Source of the DNA: Isosphaera pallida ATCC 43644
GTDB lineage: Bacteria > Planctomycetota > Planctomycetia > Isosphaerales > Isosphaeraceae
NCBI RefSeq assembly: GCF_000186345.1
Contig: NC_014962.1
Coordinates: 2,418,001 to 2,482,000, forward strand
DNA length: 64,000 nt
Direction: 5' to 3'
A program made the translations under genes and the position numbers. Numbering within the stretch: position 1 is the stretch's first letter; each line of letters starts with the position of its first letter. Shown one piece after another: positions 27,825-36,983 of the stretch. The notes under the pieces are model-generated. The model had not been told where the DNA came from. It worked only from the letters and a program-made list of their open reading frames with translations, and did not search any database.

Positions 27825-28379
27825 TCAAGAACCTTTGGGGCGGAAGGCGGTCAACTGGGCGGGGTCGGTGGTCAAGTAAGGGCCGCCGATCAGGTCCAAG
27901 CAATAGGGAAGGGCCGGCATGACCGCGTCGAGGCATTCGTCGATGGCTTTCGGCTGGCCCGGCAGATTGATGATCAGCGAACGTCCCCGCAGACCGGCGA
28001 GTTGTCGTGAGAGGATCGCGGTGGGCACCTTGAGCAACGAGGCGGCCCGCATCGCTTCTCCAAAACCGGGCATCAGTCGGTCACAAACCGCCTCCGTCGC
28101 CTCGGGAGTCACGTCGCGCGGGGCCGGTCCTGTCCCTCCGGTGGTGACTACCAACCCGCACCCCTCGCGGTCACACAGGTCGATCAGGGCTGCTTCGATG
28201 GCGGGGCGTTCATCGGGAACGATTCGGCGGACTGCCTGCCACGGCGAGGTCAGAACCCGCTCGAAATAGGCGACCACGGCCGGGCCGCCCCGGTCCTCGT
28301 ATTCGCCCCGACTGGCTCGATCCGACACGGTCAGAACTCCGATCCGCGCCAACGCGGTGGAAGATGAATCAGCACTCAT
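27825..28379 (-). CDS. MogA/MoaB family molybdenum cofactor biosynthesis protein
   Basis: 184 residues from the ATG at 28379. Binds molybdopterin and adenylylates it before molybdenum insertion. The family features VLTVSDRASRGEYEDRGGP, TTGGTGPAPRDVTPEAT and LINLPGQPKAIDECL are present. MogA and MoaB cannot be separated by eye. No other molybdenum cofactor gene lies nearby. It starts 17 bases after the end of the glycosyltransferase gene on the same strand, so the two are probably co-transcribed. Confidence 0.93.
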   Translation of the reverse strand: MSADSSSTALARIGVLTVSDRASRGEYEDRGGPAVVAYFERVLTSPWQAVRRIVPDERPAIEAALIDLCDREGCGLVVTTGGTGPAPRDVTPEATEAVCDRLMPGFGEAMRAASLLKVPTAILSRQLAGLRGRSLIINLPGQPKAIDECLDAVMPALPYCLDLIGGPYLTTDPAQLTAFRPKGS

Positions 28380-28396
28380 ATGAAATGATCTCAAAA

Positions 28397-29812
28397 TCAA
28401 GGAGAAATTGATGATGAGCAGGAGTCGGAGTCGAGGAATCGCGGGTCGATGTGGCGTCGCCGGGCGCGAGCCGAAGCGCGGACGCGGGCAATCGCCTCGG
28501 ACCATTGATCGGGCAGGCGGCTTAGGTCAAACGCGGCTCGGGCAAAAGCCGGACCCGACTGGGCCAGACGATGCCTCAGTGGTTCGTCTTCGATCAAACG
28601 AATCAACGCCTCGGCCAGCGCCTGGGGATCGTTGGGCGGAACGGTCACACAGGTCTCGTGGACACGATAAGCCTGTTGGGACGCAACTTGGTCCCAACCG
28701 GGGTTGCGATCCAACCCGGCGGCTTCCGCCGCGCCGCCGAGGCCGGGCGTCACCACCGGCAGACCCAACGCCAGAGCTTCGGCGACGACTCTGCCGAAGG
28801 GTTCGGGGCGGGTGCTGGCGTGAACCACTACGTCAAGGTCGTCGAACACCTTGGCGGGGTTGTCGATGTGTCCCCTGAAGCGAACCGACGGACGACCGGG
28901 TTGACCCAAGCCCAGTTGGTCGGCGAGTTGTTCCAGTTCGCCGCGACTCCACTGCGACTGCGGGTTGCGATAGATCGGTCCTCCCACCACCACCCCCTCA
29001 ACCCGTTCGACCACACGACTGGGCAAGGCGGCCAACGCCTTCAAGAAAACCTCGTGGCCCTTCCAACGCGCGTAAGTCGCCACGAGACCAATCCGCACCC
29101 GAGCCCCACTGCCCCCGTCCCCACCGACCTCGCGGCCCGCAGTCCGCGCCGAACTTGCGCCCCAACTCGACGTATGGTTCGAGGGGGAATGGCGTCCTTC
29201 TCCCAAGAGTCGTTCCAGGTCAATCGGGTTGACGATGGGAAGTATCGGCACATGAGCCGGAGGATTCAACGCGCGCTGGACCTGCCGCGCCACGAAGTGG
29301 GAACACGTGACCACACCGAAGCCCCCAGGGTGGCGTGAAGCCAAGCTCACAGCCCGTCGCAATAGGGGCGTGGTGAGCGGACGGATCGAGGGATCGTCGT
29401 GCATCCACCAGATGAGACTTGATGCCGAGGGAATCGCGCCGACGGCCAGAAGGTGAGTTTTCAGGTCGAGCGTGACCACCGCCGCAGGAGTCCGCTCGTG
29501 CCAGACGCGGTGAAGGGCGCGGCGATGACTCCAGGCCGCCCCGAGGGTGAGGAGAGCGCGTTTGAGCGTGGTCCAACGTCCGAGGAAGTGGGAGGCGGTC
29601 ATGGCGTCGCCCAGTTGAGCGAGGCGGTTGGGGGGCGTGATCGATTGTGGCACCAGTCCTCGCTCTCGAATCAAGTCAGCGAGTTGCCCTGAACCGCCCA
29701 GAATCACGTCGAGGCGGGCTCCGGTCACGCCCGCGGCGACCAGGTCGGCCAGACAAAGCTCAGCGCCGCCTGCCGAGGCCGAGGCGGTTGTAAGAATCAC
29801 GAGGGGTTCCAA
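28397..29812 (-). CDS. Glycosyltransferase family 4 (GT-B) protein
   Basis: 471 residues. The N-terminal domain starts LVILTTASASAGGAELCLADL, typical of GT4 enzymes. The C-terminal domain has RIGLVATYARWKGHEVFLKAL and the nucleotide-sugar binding block STRPEPFGRVVAEALALGLPVV with the EPFG...E motif. A low-complexity loop near residues 215-240 (HTSSWGASSARTAGREVGGD) separates the domains. The acceptor is unknown. It follows the kinase gene by 119 bases and precedes the MogA/MoaB gene. Confidence 0.88.
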   Translation of the reverse strand: MEPLVILTTASASAGGAELCLADLVAAGVTGARLDVILGGSGQLADLIRERGLVPQSITPPNRLAQLGDAMTASHFLGRWTTLKRALLTLGAAWSHRRALHRVWHERTPAAVVTLDLKTHLLAVGAIPSASSLIWWMHDDPSIRPLTTPLLRRAVSLASRHPGGFGVVTCSHFVARQVQRALNPPAHVPILPIVNPIDLERLLGEGRHSPSNHTSSWGASSARTAGREVGGDGGSGARVRIGLVATYARWKGHEVFLKALAALPSRVVERVEGVVVGGPIYRNPQSQWSRGELEQLADQLGLGQPGRPSVRFRGHIDNPAKVFDDLDVVVHASTRPEPFGRVVAEALALGLPVVTPGLGGAAEAAGLDRNPGWDQVASQQAYRVHETCVTVPPNDPQALAEALIRLIEDEPLRHRLAQSGPAFARAAFDLSRLPDQWSEAIARVRASARARRRHIDPRFLDSDSCSSSISP

Positions 29813-29931
29813 GAGACTTCGTTCCCAACCCGGTGGCGTGGTGGGCTTGGCGGCGGATCGGATTTCGTCGGCGGTCGAACGACCAACGCCCTCCCACTCG
29901 GATCGAACGGATCGGTTTCGATGCGACGAAG

Positions 29932-32160
29932 TTACGAGCCGGTGGGTGGTGGCACCGTTCTAATGGTTGAGGTGTGAACGGCCTCGAACATCCGGGTCAA
30001 TTCGGGGGGGGGATCGGTCAACACGATCCCAACCTGGAACTGGCCGTCCGAACGGGGCAGACAGTGGATGATCCGGGCCCGATGCGGCTCGTAACCCGCG
30101 GCTAAGCGGATCAGAACGTCGGACGCAACCAACTTGCGAGGGCTAATCAGATTCATCGCCTTGCGCGACACCCGCACCACTTTGCATTCCAGGTCGTAAG
30201 CGTCGTCGTGGCCGGGGTGAACAGTCATGGTGACCGTGCCGCCGACCGTTTTCATCTCGCTCGTGACTGATCCACGCGCCACCCCACCCTGAGTTTGGTC
30301 GGTGACGGCGGGTGTGGAACTTGGGTAGGACGCGGCCGCCGGCTTTGGCGGAGTGGGCGGCGGAACCGCCGGCGGAGCCGGCGCGGCGGACTCGACCACA
30401 ACCGCCGACGGGGACGAAACCGGCCTAGGCGGCTCAACAAGGGTGGGGAGGGGAAGCGGCGACTTGGACTGCGGCTCAGCCGCGGTGGTGGAGGACGGCG
30501 TCAATGCCGACGCGACCGGGGCAGGCGAATCGCTTTGAACGGGGGGAGCGGGCGCGGGGGGCGGAGCAGGGGAGGGGGATTGCGTCGCAACCGTCTCGGA
30601 TGCGGCTTTGGCTTCGGACTGCGGCGCAACCCAAGTGGGAGACGACAATGCGTCCCGGATGGGGTCGAACGAGGTCTGCGCCGGAGGGTTGATCGTCTGA
30701 CCGTTTGAGGGATCGCCCCATTCGCCAACGGCTCGCGCAACGTGGGTGCCGACGACAGGCGACGAACCTGGAGAGTCCGAGGTGGGATCGGCTGAACCCG
30801 AACGTCGCTCGCTGAACGTCGAAGGGTCGAACGGAATGAGCAGCAACGAATCTTTGAGCAATCGCAGAATGTGGTCGGCTTGGTCGCGTAGTTCGGTGGT
30901 GGCGTGACGGCTTCCTTGATAGAGGATCGTCAGATCGACCCGACAGGAGGAGGTGGTTTGGGAGGCGGTCGGCGGAGCGGGCGTGGCGATCAAATCGACA
31001 ATCAAGCAGTCTTCTTTCTTGAGAAAACGATCGAGCCAACCGCCGCGCTGTTCGAACCGGAGCTTGACTCGTCCGGTCTGCTCCTCCAGGATTTTGGCGT
31101 TCCAGCGATCGAGCCAACCGCGAATCTCGCCCAGAAGTTCCTCGGCGCTAAGGGGAGAGGAGAGCCGCACGGCGATCAACGTGGTCGCCGGGCGGATCGC
31201 GGGTAGACTCCCTGAGGAACCGGTCCCGGCGACCAAGTCGTTGGCCGCAACGGCTCCGCGGACGCCGCTTGTTCCCCGGTTGGCGGCCGCCAATTGGGAC
31301 AAGACCTCGTAGCTGAACGCTGCGCATGACTCGAAACGGTGAGCCGGGTCGTGCGACATTGCCTTGAGGATTGCCCTGGAGACGGCCCGCGGAATTGAGG
31401 GAACCAAATCCGACGGCGACGTGGGCGGTCCGCTCATCTGCTTAATCAAAATGGCCGCCGCGGTCGCCCCCTCGAACGGCAACCGACCGGTCAAGAGGTC
31501 GTAGGCCGTCACCGCCAAGGAGTATTGATCCGACGCCGGGCCGCAGGGTTCGCCTTTGATCAGCTCAGGAGCCATGTACTCCGGAGTTCCCAGCGCGGTG
31601 CCGGGACGGGTCAATCCCCGTTTGTCTTGATCCTCGGCAATAGCGTTGACCGCCTTGACCACGCCGAAGTCGCCGAGATAGGCATTGCCGTGGGCGTCGA
31701 ACAGGATGTTGGCCGGCTTCACGTCGCGGTGGACGTAGTTCATCCGATGGATGAAGTCGAGCGCTTCAGAAATGGATTGCAGCCATTCCTTGAGGCTCTC
31801 CACCGCCAGAGGAATCCGGGTGTCGTTGGGGCCACGCGCTCGGTCCTCCAGACTGCCGCCGGAGAGAAACTGCATGACGGCGAAGGGAATGTCCCGATGA
31901 TCCCCTACGTCGATGATCCGCACAATGTGGGGATGAGCCAGTTGCACCAACGACCGAATTTCCTCGGCGAACCGTTCGGCCACGTCGCCGGTGCCCAGCA
32001 GTTCGGGTCGGGGGGCTTTGACCACGACATCGACTTGAAGATTGCGGTCGCGGGCTTGGTAGACGTGCCCCATGCCCCCTTCGCCGAGCTTGGCGGTCAC
32101 GAGATACCGCCCCCCGGCGAGTTTGGAACCGACCCAGTCATTGGCCGTCATGATTGACAC
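29932..32160 (-). CDS. Hanks-type Ser/Thr protein kinase with Pro/Ala-rich linker and PilZ-like C-terminal domain
   Basis: 742 residues from a GTG at 32160, chosen because GGGAGG lies six bases upstream; the ATG three codons later is too far from it. The kinase domain is complete: GEGGMG loop (26-31), Lys48, HRD at 144-146 within HRDVKPAN, DFG at 164-166, and GTPEYMAPE. A Pro/Ala/Ser-rich linker runs from about 480 to 610. The last 110 residues (TVTMTVHPGHDDAYDLECKV, then RVSRKAMNLISP and GYEPHRARIIHCLPR) resemble PilZ but lack clear RxxxR and DxSxxG cyclic-di-GMP motifs. It lies downstream of the ABC-phosphatase fusion on the same strand. Confidence 0.9.
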   Translation of the reverse strand: MSIMTANDWVGSKLAGGRYLVTAKLGEGGMGHVYQARDRNLQVDVVVKAPRPELLGTGDVAERFAEEIRSLVQLAHPHIVRIIDVGDHRDIPFAVMQFLSGGSLEDRARGPNDTRIPLAVESLKEWLQSISEALDFIHRMNYVHRDVKPANILFDAHGNAYLGDFGVVKAVNAIAEDQDKRGLTRPGTALGTPEYMAPELIKGEPCGPASDQYSLAVTAYDLLTGRLPFEGATAAAILIKQMSGPPTSPSDLVPSIPRAVSRAILKAMSHDPAHRFESCAAFSYEVLSQLAAANRGTSGVRGAVAANDLVAGTGSSGSLPAIRPATTLIAVRLSSPLSAEELLGEIRGWLDRWNAKILEEQTGRVKLRFEQRGGWLDRFLKKEDCLIVDLIATPAPPTASQTTSSCRVDLTILYQGSRHATTELRDQADHILRLLKDSLLLIPFDPSTFSERRSGSADPTSDSPGSSPVVGTHVARAVGEWGDPSNGQTINPPAQTSFDPIRDALSSPTWVAPQSEAKAASETVATQSPSPAPPPAPAPPVQSDSPAPVASALTPSSTTAAEPQSKSPLPLPTLVEPPRPVSSPSAVVVESAAPAPPAVPPPTPPKPAAASYPSSTPAVTDQTQGGVARGSVTSEMKTVGGTVTMTVHPGHDDAYDLECKVVRVSRKAMNLISPRKLVASDVLIRLAAGYEPHRARIIHCLPRSDGQFQVGIVLTDPPPELTRMFEAVHTSTIRTVPPPTGS

Positions 32161-32507
32161 GCTCGGCCTCCCTCGGCCGCCGCCGCCCCACGATCCGGGC
32201 TGTCCGTCCCCGAACCAAGCCGCGCCGGGTCAAAACCATCTGACCATGCGGAAAAAAACCATCGGGCGGTCGATGATTCGATCCGCGTCCATTCCAACCA
32301 CACACCACCATCATACCCCGCCTTCCCCGGTCGGTTAAAGACCCGGTTGCGCCAGGAGGTCCCCATCCCCTCAACCCCTAAGGGGAATGTCTCAATCGGA
32401 GCCGATGCCGATGAAGTTGCGATTTCCCAACCGGAAATCCCCCGTTGAGGGTGTAGTACCCGGTGGCGACGTCGTCAATTGCCTCCCTATCTTACTTGTG
32501 AAAAGAG
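32161..32507. other. Intergenic region upstream of the kinase
   Basis: 347 bases between two minus-strand genes. No gene or clear promoter is seen. The Shine-Dalgarno GGGAGG for the kinase lies in its first bases. Confidence 0.45.
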
Positions 32508-34019
32508 TCATTCCGCCAGGGCGACGCGAGAATCGCCCTCCCAGACCGGACAAATCGGGTTGGAGTCCCGACCTAAACGCCGTGCCAACTCGTCGAGAAA
32601 GGTAACCTGAGTGAGAGATTGAACATACTTGGGTTCAACCTGACGAACCCGTTCCAGAGCCTCCAACGCGCTGGCTCCTTGATAGATCAAATACGCCGCC
32701 AGCATCATTCCGGTGCGACCCAACCCGCCTCGGCAATGCAGGGCCACGACTTCGCCGGCGTCGAGGCGGTGTTTTAAGTCTTCGAGGAAGGTCAAGCCAT
32801 CTTCCAGACAGGGCGCTCCCATGTCGGGCATAGGCAGTGTCAGGCCACGGATGCCGTGCCGCGCCAGGTCGTTGGATGCGATGGGCGGGGTTTCGGCGGT
32901 CAAGCAGACCAGGGTGGTGATTCCCAATCCGGCCAGGCCGGCCAGGTCCTCCTCCAACTCCACCAACAGACCGGGTTTGGAGGTTCCGGCCAGACGTCCC
33001 GGATAGAGCCAGCGGAAGCCGCTGGGAGGACGGAGCGAGCCGGGGCGGCGGGCCTGCTCGCGGATCTCCCGGACTTCGCTGGGCAGCGCGGGGGGCGGGG
33101 GTTGGTTGGGATCGAGCATGTCGGGGTCGGCGTCGGCGGCGACCACCTGGCAACATCCGGTGCGGACATAGTCCGCGGCCTCAGGGCACGCGGGCGACTC
33201 GAAAAACTCTTCGGTCGGTTGATCAGCCAACACCCGACCGCCCCCGATCAGTAACACCCGCCCCCCCTGGGCCAACCGTCGTGCGTGGTCCAAGCGATGT
33301 GTCACCACCACCACGCAGCGCCGTTGTCCCTCAGCTCGGATGAAGTCAATGAGCGGATCGGCCTCCTGGTCCTCCAGACCGTCAGTGGGTTCGTCCAAGC
33401 AGACCACCGCGGGGTCAACTGGGGTGAGCCGGGCCAGGGCCAAACGACGTTGTTGACCCAGGCTCAATTCGACGACCTGATCCTCCAGACGCGCGGCCAG
33501 ATCGTCCTGTCCTAAGTGAAGCAAAAGGTCGCGGACTCGCTCGGCCGCCTCGCGGGGACTCAGGGCGTGGCGATCGGGAAACAGCATGGCGGCGTTGCGG
33601 GCCACGGTCGAGGCCAGTAACCGCAGCTTTTGCGCGACCAACATTGGCCGACTGGTTTCGCCCTGGTCCTCCGCCGTGTTGGACACGTCCAACAGCGCGT
33701 CGCGGTACCAGACCCGGCCCCAGGTCTTGAAGTTCACGATGGAGGCGTTGATGCCGCACAGGGTCCGCACCAGGGTGGACTTTCCCGAGGAACCTGGTCC
33801 CACCACTGCGATCACGCCACGATCAGGCCAGGACAAGGTGATGTCCACCAACGCCACCCGATCCCCGTAGGCGGCACCGAAGCGTTCCAAGCGTAACGAC
33901 GAACGTAATGACGAGCCTTCCATCAACAAGTCCGACGAACCATTCACCATCCCGGAGGGAACACCCCCACCGTTGGAACTCCTCAGCGGAGCGGGTCGAT
34001 TCCCGGCGACTTCCTCCAT
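32508..34019 (-). CDS. ABC-type ATPase fused to a dual-specificity protein phosphatase
   Basis: 503 residues from the ATG at 34019, chosen for GGAGG eight bases upstream. The first half is an ABC ATPase: Walker A GPGSSGKST (about 74-82), signature LSLGQQRRLALARL, Walker B VVCLDEPTDGLED and H-loop VVVTHRLDHARRLA. The second half is a cysteine phosphatase: WLYPGRLAGT, GITTLVCLTAE, a general-acid loop PMPDMGAP, and HCRGGLGRTG with Cys429 and Arg435. There is no frameshift between them. No membrane segments or permease are visible, so it is not an obvious transporter. It lies between two kinase genes on the same strand, suggesting control of phosphorylation; that role is inference. Confidence 0.88.
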   Translation of the reverse strand: MEEVAGNRPAPLRSSNGGGVPSGMVNGSSDLLMEGSSLRSSLRLERFGAAYGDRVALVDITLSWPDRGVIAVVGPGSSGKSTLVRTLCGINASIVNFKTWGRVWYRDALLDVSNTAEDQGETSRPMLVAQKLRLLASTVARNAAMLFPDRHALSPREAAERVRDLLLHLGQDDLAARLEDQVVELSLGQQRRLALARLTPVDPAVVCLDEPTDGLEDQEADPLIDFIRAEGQRRCVVVVTHRLDHARRLAQGGRVLLIGGGRVLADQPTEEFFESPACPEAADYVRTGCCQVVAADADPDMLDPNQPPPPALPSEVREIREQARRPGSLRPPSGFRWLYPGRLAGTSKPGLLVELEEDLAGLAGLGITTLVCLTAETPPIASNDLARHGIRGLTLPMPDMGAPCLEDGLTFLEDLKHRLDAGEVVALHCRGGLGRTGMMLAAYLIYQGASALEALERVRQVEPKYVQSLTQVTFLDELARRLGRDSNPICPVWEGDSRVALAE

Positions 34020-34266
34020 TCTCCGACCCTCCGGCCAACCCTGCAAGGATAAGGCGAACCCTTCGGAGTCGCTTGAACTCAAGGGAGCCGAGCCGGTTCT
34101 ATTGCCGCCTGGTGGCGACGCTCGGCGCGAGGGCCAAGCGGATTTCGGCCCCTGGCGCAAACTCATCCTGGACCAACAACGCTAGGTTCGCGCCACGACT
34201 CAACGCCACCCCTATTCGTCGCCGGAGTGGTCCGATTCAGAGGAACAAGTCCTCAATCCGCCAAGC

Positions 34267-35322
34267 TCATCGAAGCGCCCACAAAATGCCCACGACCACC
34301 AAACCCAAGCCCACCAAGCCCATCAACATGACGGGCATCATGTTGGCTCCCACCGGCGCGCCGGCAGTCAAGGTGGACCCGCTGGCCAGCGGGTCGAGAG
34401 TTGGGGCCGTCGAGGCGGTCGAGGCCGATGGCATGCGTTGGACGGCGGCGGGAATCCGGTCGGGGCGTTCCACCGCCTCGCGGAACAAGCGGGCCAACTC
34501 GCTGGCCGACTGAGGACGATCCTTGGGATCTTTGGCCATCGCCATCCGCACCACCGCCTCGACTCCCGGACCCACCACGTTGGCCGCGCCTCGCTCCGAG
34601 AACCAGGGAATCGGGTCGTTCACGTGCGCCACCATCGTCGCGTAGTCGTTAGGACGCTCGAATGGCACCACCCCGGTCAGCAAGGTGTAGAGAGTCACCC
34701 CCAGCGAGTAAATGTCCGACTGCTTGTCAATCGGCTTGCCCATCGCCTGCTCGGGACTCATGTAGGCCGGCGTGCCCACGCTGACCCCCGCCGCGGTCAA
34801 CGCCGCGCCCGCTTTGCCCGAGTTTTCCGAAATGATCTTGGCCAAACCAAAATCGAGAATCTTGACCACTTCGCGCCCAGTCGTTGGGTCGGTGTGCAAC
34901 ATCAGGTTGCTGGGATTGATGTCCCGGTGAACCACGTTGCGCGCGTGGGCCGTGTCAATCGCTCCGGCGATCTGATCCAACAAGTCGGCCACCTTGGACG
35001 CCGGGAACCGACCCACCTCGCGCAACTTCTGCCCTAGGGTCTGCCCCTTGAGCAACTCCATCGCAAAGTAGTGGAAGCGGTTGGGCGTCAGCCCGGTTTG
35101 GATCACCTTCACGATGTTGGGGTGTTCCAACGTCTTGAGCAACTTGAACTCCTGCACGAACCGCGACTCCAGCTTCTCGCTGGCGCTGGTCCAGGGACGC
35201 AGAACCTTGACCGCCACCTCCTGACCGGTCTCCTTGTCCACCCCGCGATAGACCCAGGCCCGTTCATTCTTGTTGATCTCGGATTCAATGACGAATCGAT
35301 TGTCAAACTCGGTGTTCACCAT
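34267..35322 (-). CDS. Ser/Thr protein kinase-like protein with abnormal nucleotide loop and C-terminal membrane anchor
   Basis: 351 residues. The kinase fold is clear: Lys39 in VAVKVL, the catalytic loop VHRDINPSNLML with Asp134, DFG at 157-159, and GTPAYMSPEQA. Two positions are unusual. The glycine-rich loop reads EINKNERAWVYRG with none of the usual glycines, and the lysine after HRDL is asparagine (HRDINP). A single membrane helix near the C terminus (MMPVMLMGLVGLGLVVVGILWAL) leaves almost nothing outside, so it is tail-anchored. GAGG lies about ten bases before the start. It may be active with altered ATP handling or a pseudokinase. Confidence 0.9.
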   Translation of the reverse strand: MVNTEFDNRFVIESEINKNERAWVYRGVDKETGQEVAVKVLRPWTSASEKLESRFVQEFKLLKTLEHPNIVKVIQTGLTPNRFHYFAMELLKGQTLGQKLREVGRFPASKVADLLDQIAGAIDTAHARNVVHRDINPSNLMLHTDPTTGREVVKILDFGLAKIISENSGKAGAALTAAGVSVGTPAYMSPEQAMGKPIDKQSDIYSLGVTLYTLLTGVVPFERPNDYATMVAHVNDPIPWFSERGAANVVGPGVEAVVRMAMAKDPKDRPQSASELARLFREAVERPDRIPAAVQRMPSASTASTAPTLDPLASGSTLTAGAPVGANMMPVMLMGLVGLGLVVVGILWALR

Positions 35323-35913
35323 CGGGAGAAGTCCTCGACTCGCTTCGTCCGAAGTGGCGACGCCACCCGGAAGACCATGCCTTCAATCAGCCGGGGTCGA
35401 TTCGATGAGGTGATCCGCGTGAGCCGTCTCGAGTCGTCATAACTTGACGCCCCCGACTCGACTTGACTTGACTTGACTTGACCCAACCCGACTTCGACGC
35501 CGGCCACCCGAGGCGACCACCAGCGCATCCGCTGTGGATCATGCCAGCCAGGCCGATCGGGATTCGGTTGCCATCCCATCCCCATCTTGACTCAACCGCC
35601 CGCGGTTCGCCCCGTCCTCTTCGAGACGAAGAGTCCGCAACCAGACCGCAACACGCGAGTCTTCGACCGAACCACTCCACCGCGCGACTCCGAACGAGCC
35701 GACGCCGCCGCGCCAAACCCATCCGCGCCGCCCACCTCGAACGGTCGCAATGACCGTGACAAGGAGCTCCGCCCGATCCCGATCGGGTCGGACACCCTTA
35801 CCATAGGACCAATTTTGACCTCACTCACTCGACGAAGTCAGTTTGGAACTCAAGAAAACGAAATCGCCTTCCCTTAAATCGTGATAATGTCATGGATTTC
35901 GACAAAAATTCGC
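35323..35913. other. Intergenic region with a pentanucleotide repeat
   Basis: 591 bases between two minus-strand genes. Apart from the ACTTG repeat annotated separately, nothing recognisable is seen. The final 60 bases are AT-richer. Confidence 0.45.
35461..35482. repeat. Pentanucleotide microsatellite (ACTTG) x4.4
   Basis: Four perfect ACTTG copies plus AC, about 140 bases upstream of the kinase start. Short repeats of this kind can change in number by slippage; here it is non-coding. Confidence 0.85.
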
Positions 35914-36894
35914 CTAGTTCGAGACCGACTTGGTTCCAACCGGCGAGGAATCGGCACGACGTTGCGCCACCCAGACCTGGGCCACGTCCCGATGGGAAAC
36001 CGGCCCGAATTTCAGAGTGGCATCAAAGCCTGCCCGATCTAGCACCTCGTTCAAGTCCAGACCGAACTCGGTGAAGACTGGCCAGCCCCAGTCTCCTCCA
36101 GGGTGATACAGCAGCGCAAGCTCGTCCAGAGCCTCAAGTTTCCCCGAGGGGCTCAAACGCGCTCGTGCGACGGTCTTGGCCTGGTCGGGACGCTGCGGAA
36201 CCGTGAACACATGCCACCCCCCTGGGCGCAAAACCCGCCGCAGTTCTGCCCAGGCTTGGTTGAGGTCAGGCACATGCTCGAGGGTTTCGGAAGTCACCAC
36301 CATATCAAGCGACCCGGTGTCTAGATTCAGACGGGTCAGGTCCTCCCGGCGGATGGTGGGATCGTCGGTCCGGGACGGCTCGTATTCGCAACGCAACACG
36401 TGGGGACCGGCGTGCCGGGCCGCGATCCAATCCACGCCGGGTATTGCGTTGAACAACGCGATCCGCCAACACCGCGAGTCGGCTCGGCTCCACCAATCGT
36501 CGAGACAGCGGATCGTGGGATCAGGGGGCGCGAGCAAGTCCAGAATCACGCGGGCCAGACGCCGCGCCCGCAGGTTGGACCCGCACACGCCGCAAAAGCC
36601 GCTTTCCTTCTCGACGAAGGCACGGGTCAATTCGGGGGACAAATTCCAAAGGCGAACCAGCGCCGGAGCCATTAGGCGAGGCTCTAGGGGACGTGGACCG
36701 AACGACCCGCACACGTCGCAACGGTCGATTCGACCGCGGACCCACGCCTCAACCGTCGCTGTGAGCCGACGTCCGCGATGGACCAACGCGCTGTAACCCG
36801 AAACCAACCAAGCGTTCGCCACGCCTCGGAGGTTTCTGGACGGCATCGACAACGTTGCCGGAGTCTCGGAAGAGGACGAGGGGGTGACGGTCAT
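35914..36894 (-). CDS. Class I SAM-dependent methyltransferase with an N-terminal zinc-ribbon-like segment
   Basis: 326 residues. An N-terminal region with two CxxC pairs (CDVCG and CGVCG) could bind zinc. The methyltransferase core ends with the class I features LDTGSLDMVVTSETLEHVPD and ELRRVLRPGGWHVFTVPQ. The glycine-rich SAM motif is degenerate (LFNAIPGVDWIAARHAGPHV). The substrate is unknown; similar proteins often act in cell-surface sugar pathways. No Shine-Dalgarno stands out before the ATG at 36894, so the start is uncertain. The short gap to the Nudix gene is rich in TTCAATTCGAT-like repeats. Confidence 0.78.
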   Translation of the reverse strand: MTVTPSSSSETPATLSMPSRNLRGVANAWLVSGYSALVHRGRRLTATVEAWVRGRIDRCDVCGSFGPRPLEPRLMAPALVRLWNLSPELTRAFVEKESGFCGVCGSNLRARRLARVILDLLAPPDPTIRCLDDWWSRADSRCWRIALFNAIPGVDWIAARHAGPHVLRCEYEPSRTDDPTIRREDLTRLNLDTGSLDMVVTSETLEHVPDLNQAWAELRRVLRPGGWHVFTVPQRPDQAKTVARARLSPSGKLEALDELALLYHPGGDWGWPVFTEFGLDLNEVLDRAGFDATLKFGPVSHRDVAQVWVAQRRADSSPVGTKSVSN

Positions 36895-36983
36895 CGGTCA
36901 ATTTAGTTCAATTCAAAGCGGTTCGATTTGGTTCAATTCGATCTGATCCAATCCGATCCAAGACAGGTTAGGACGGGGTGGGT

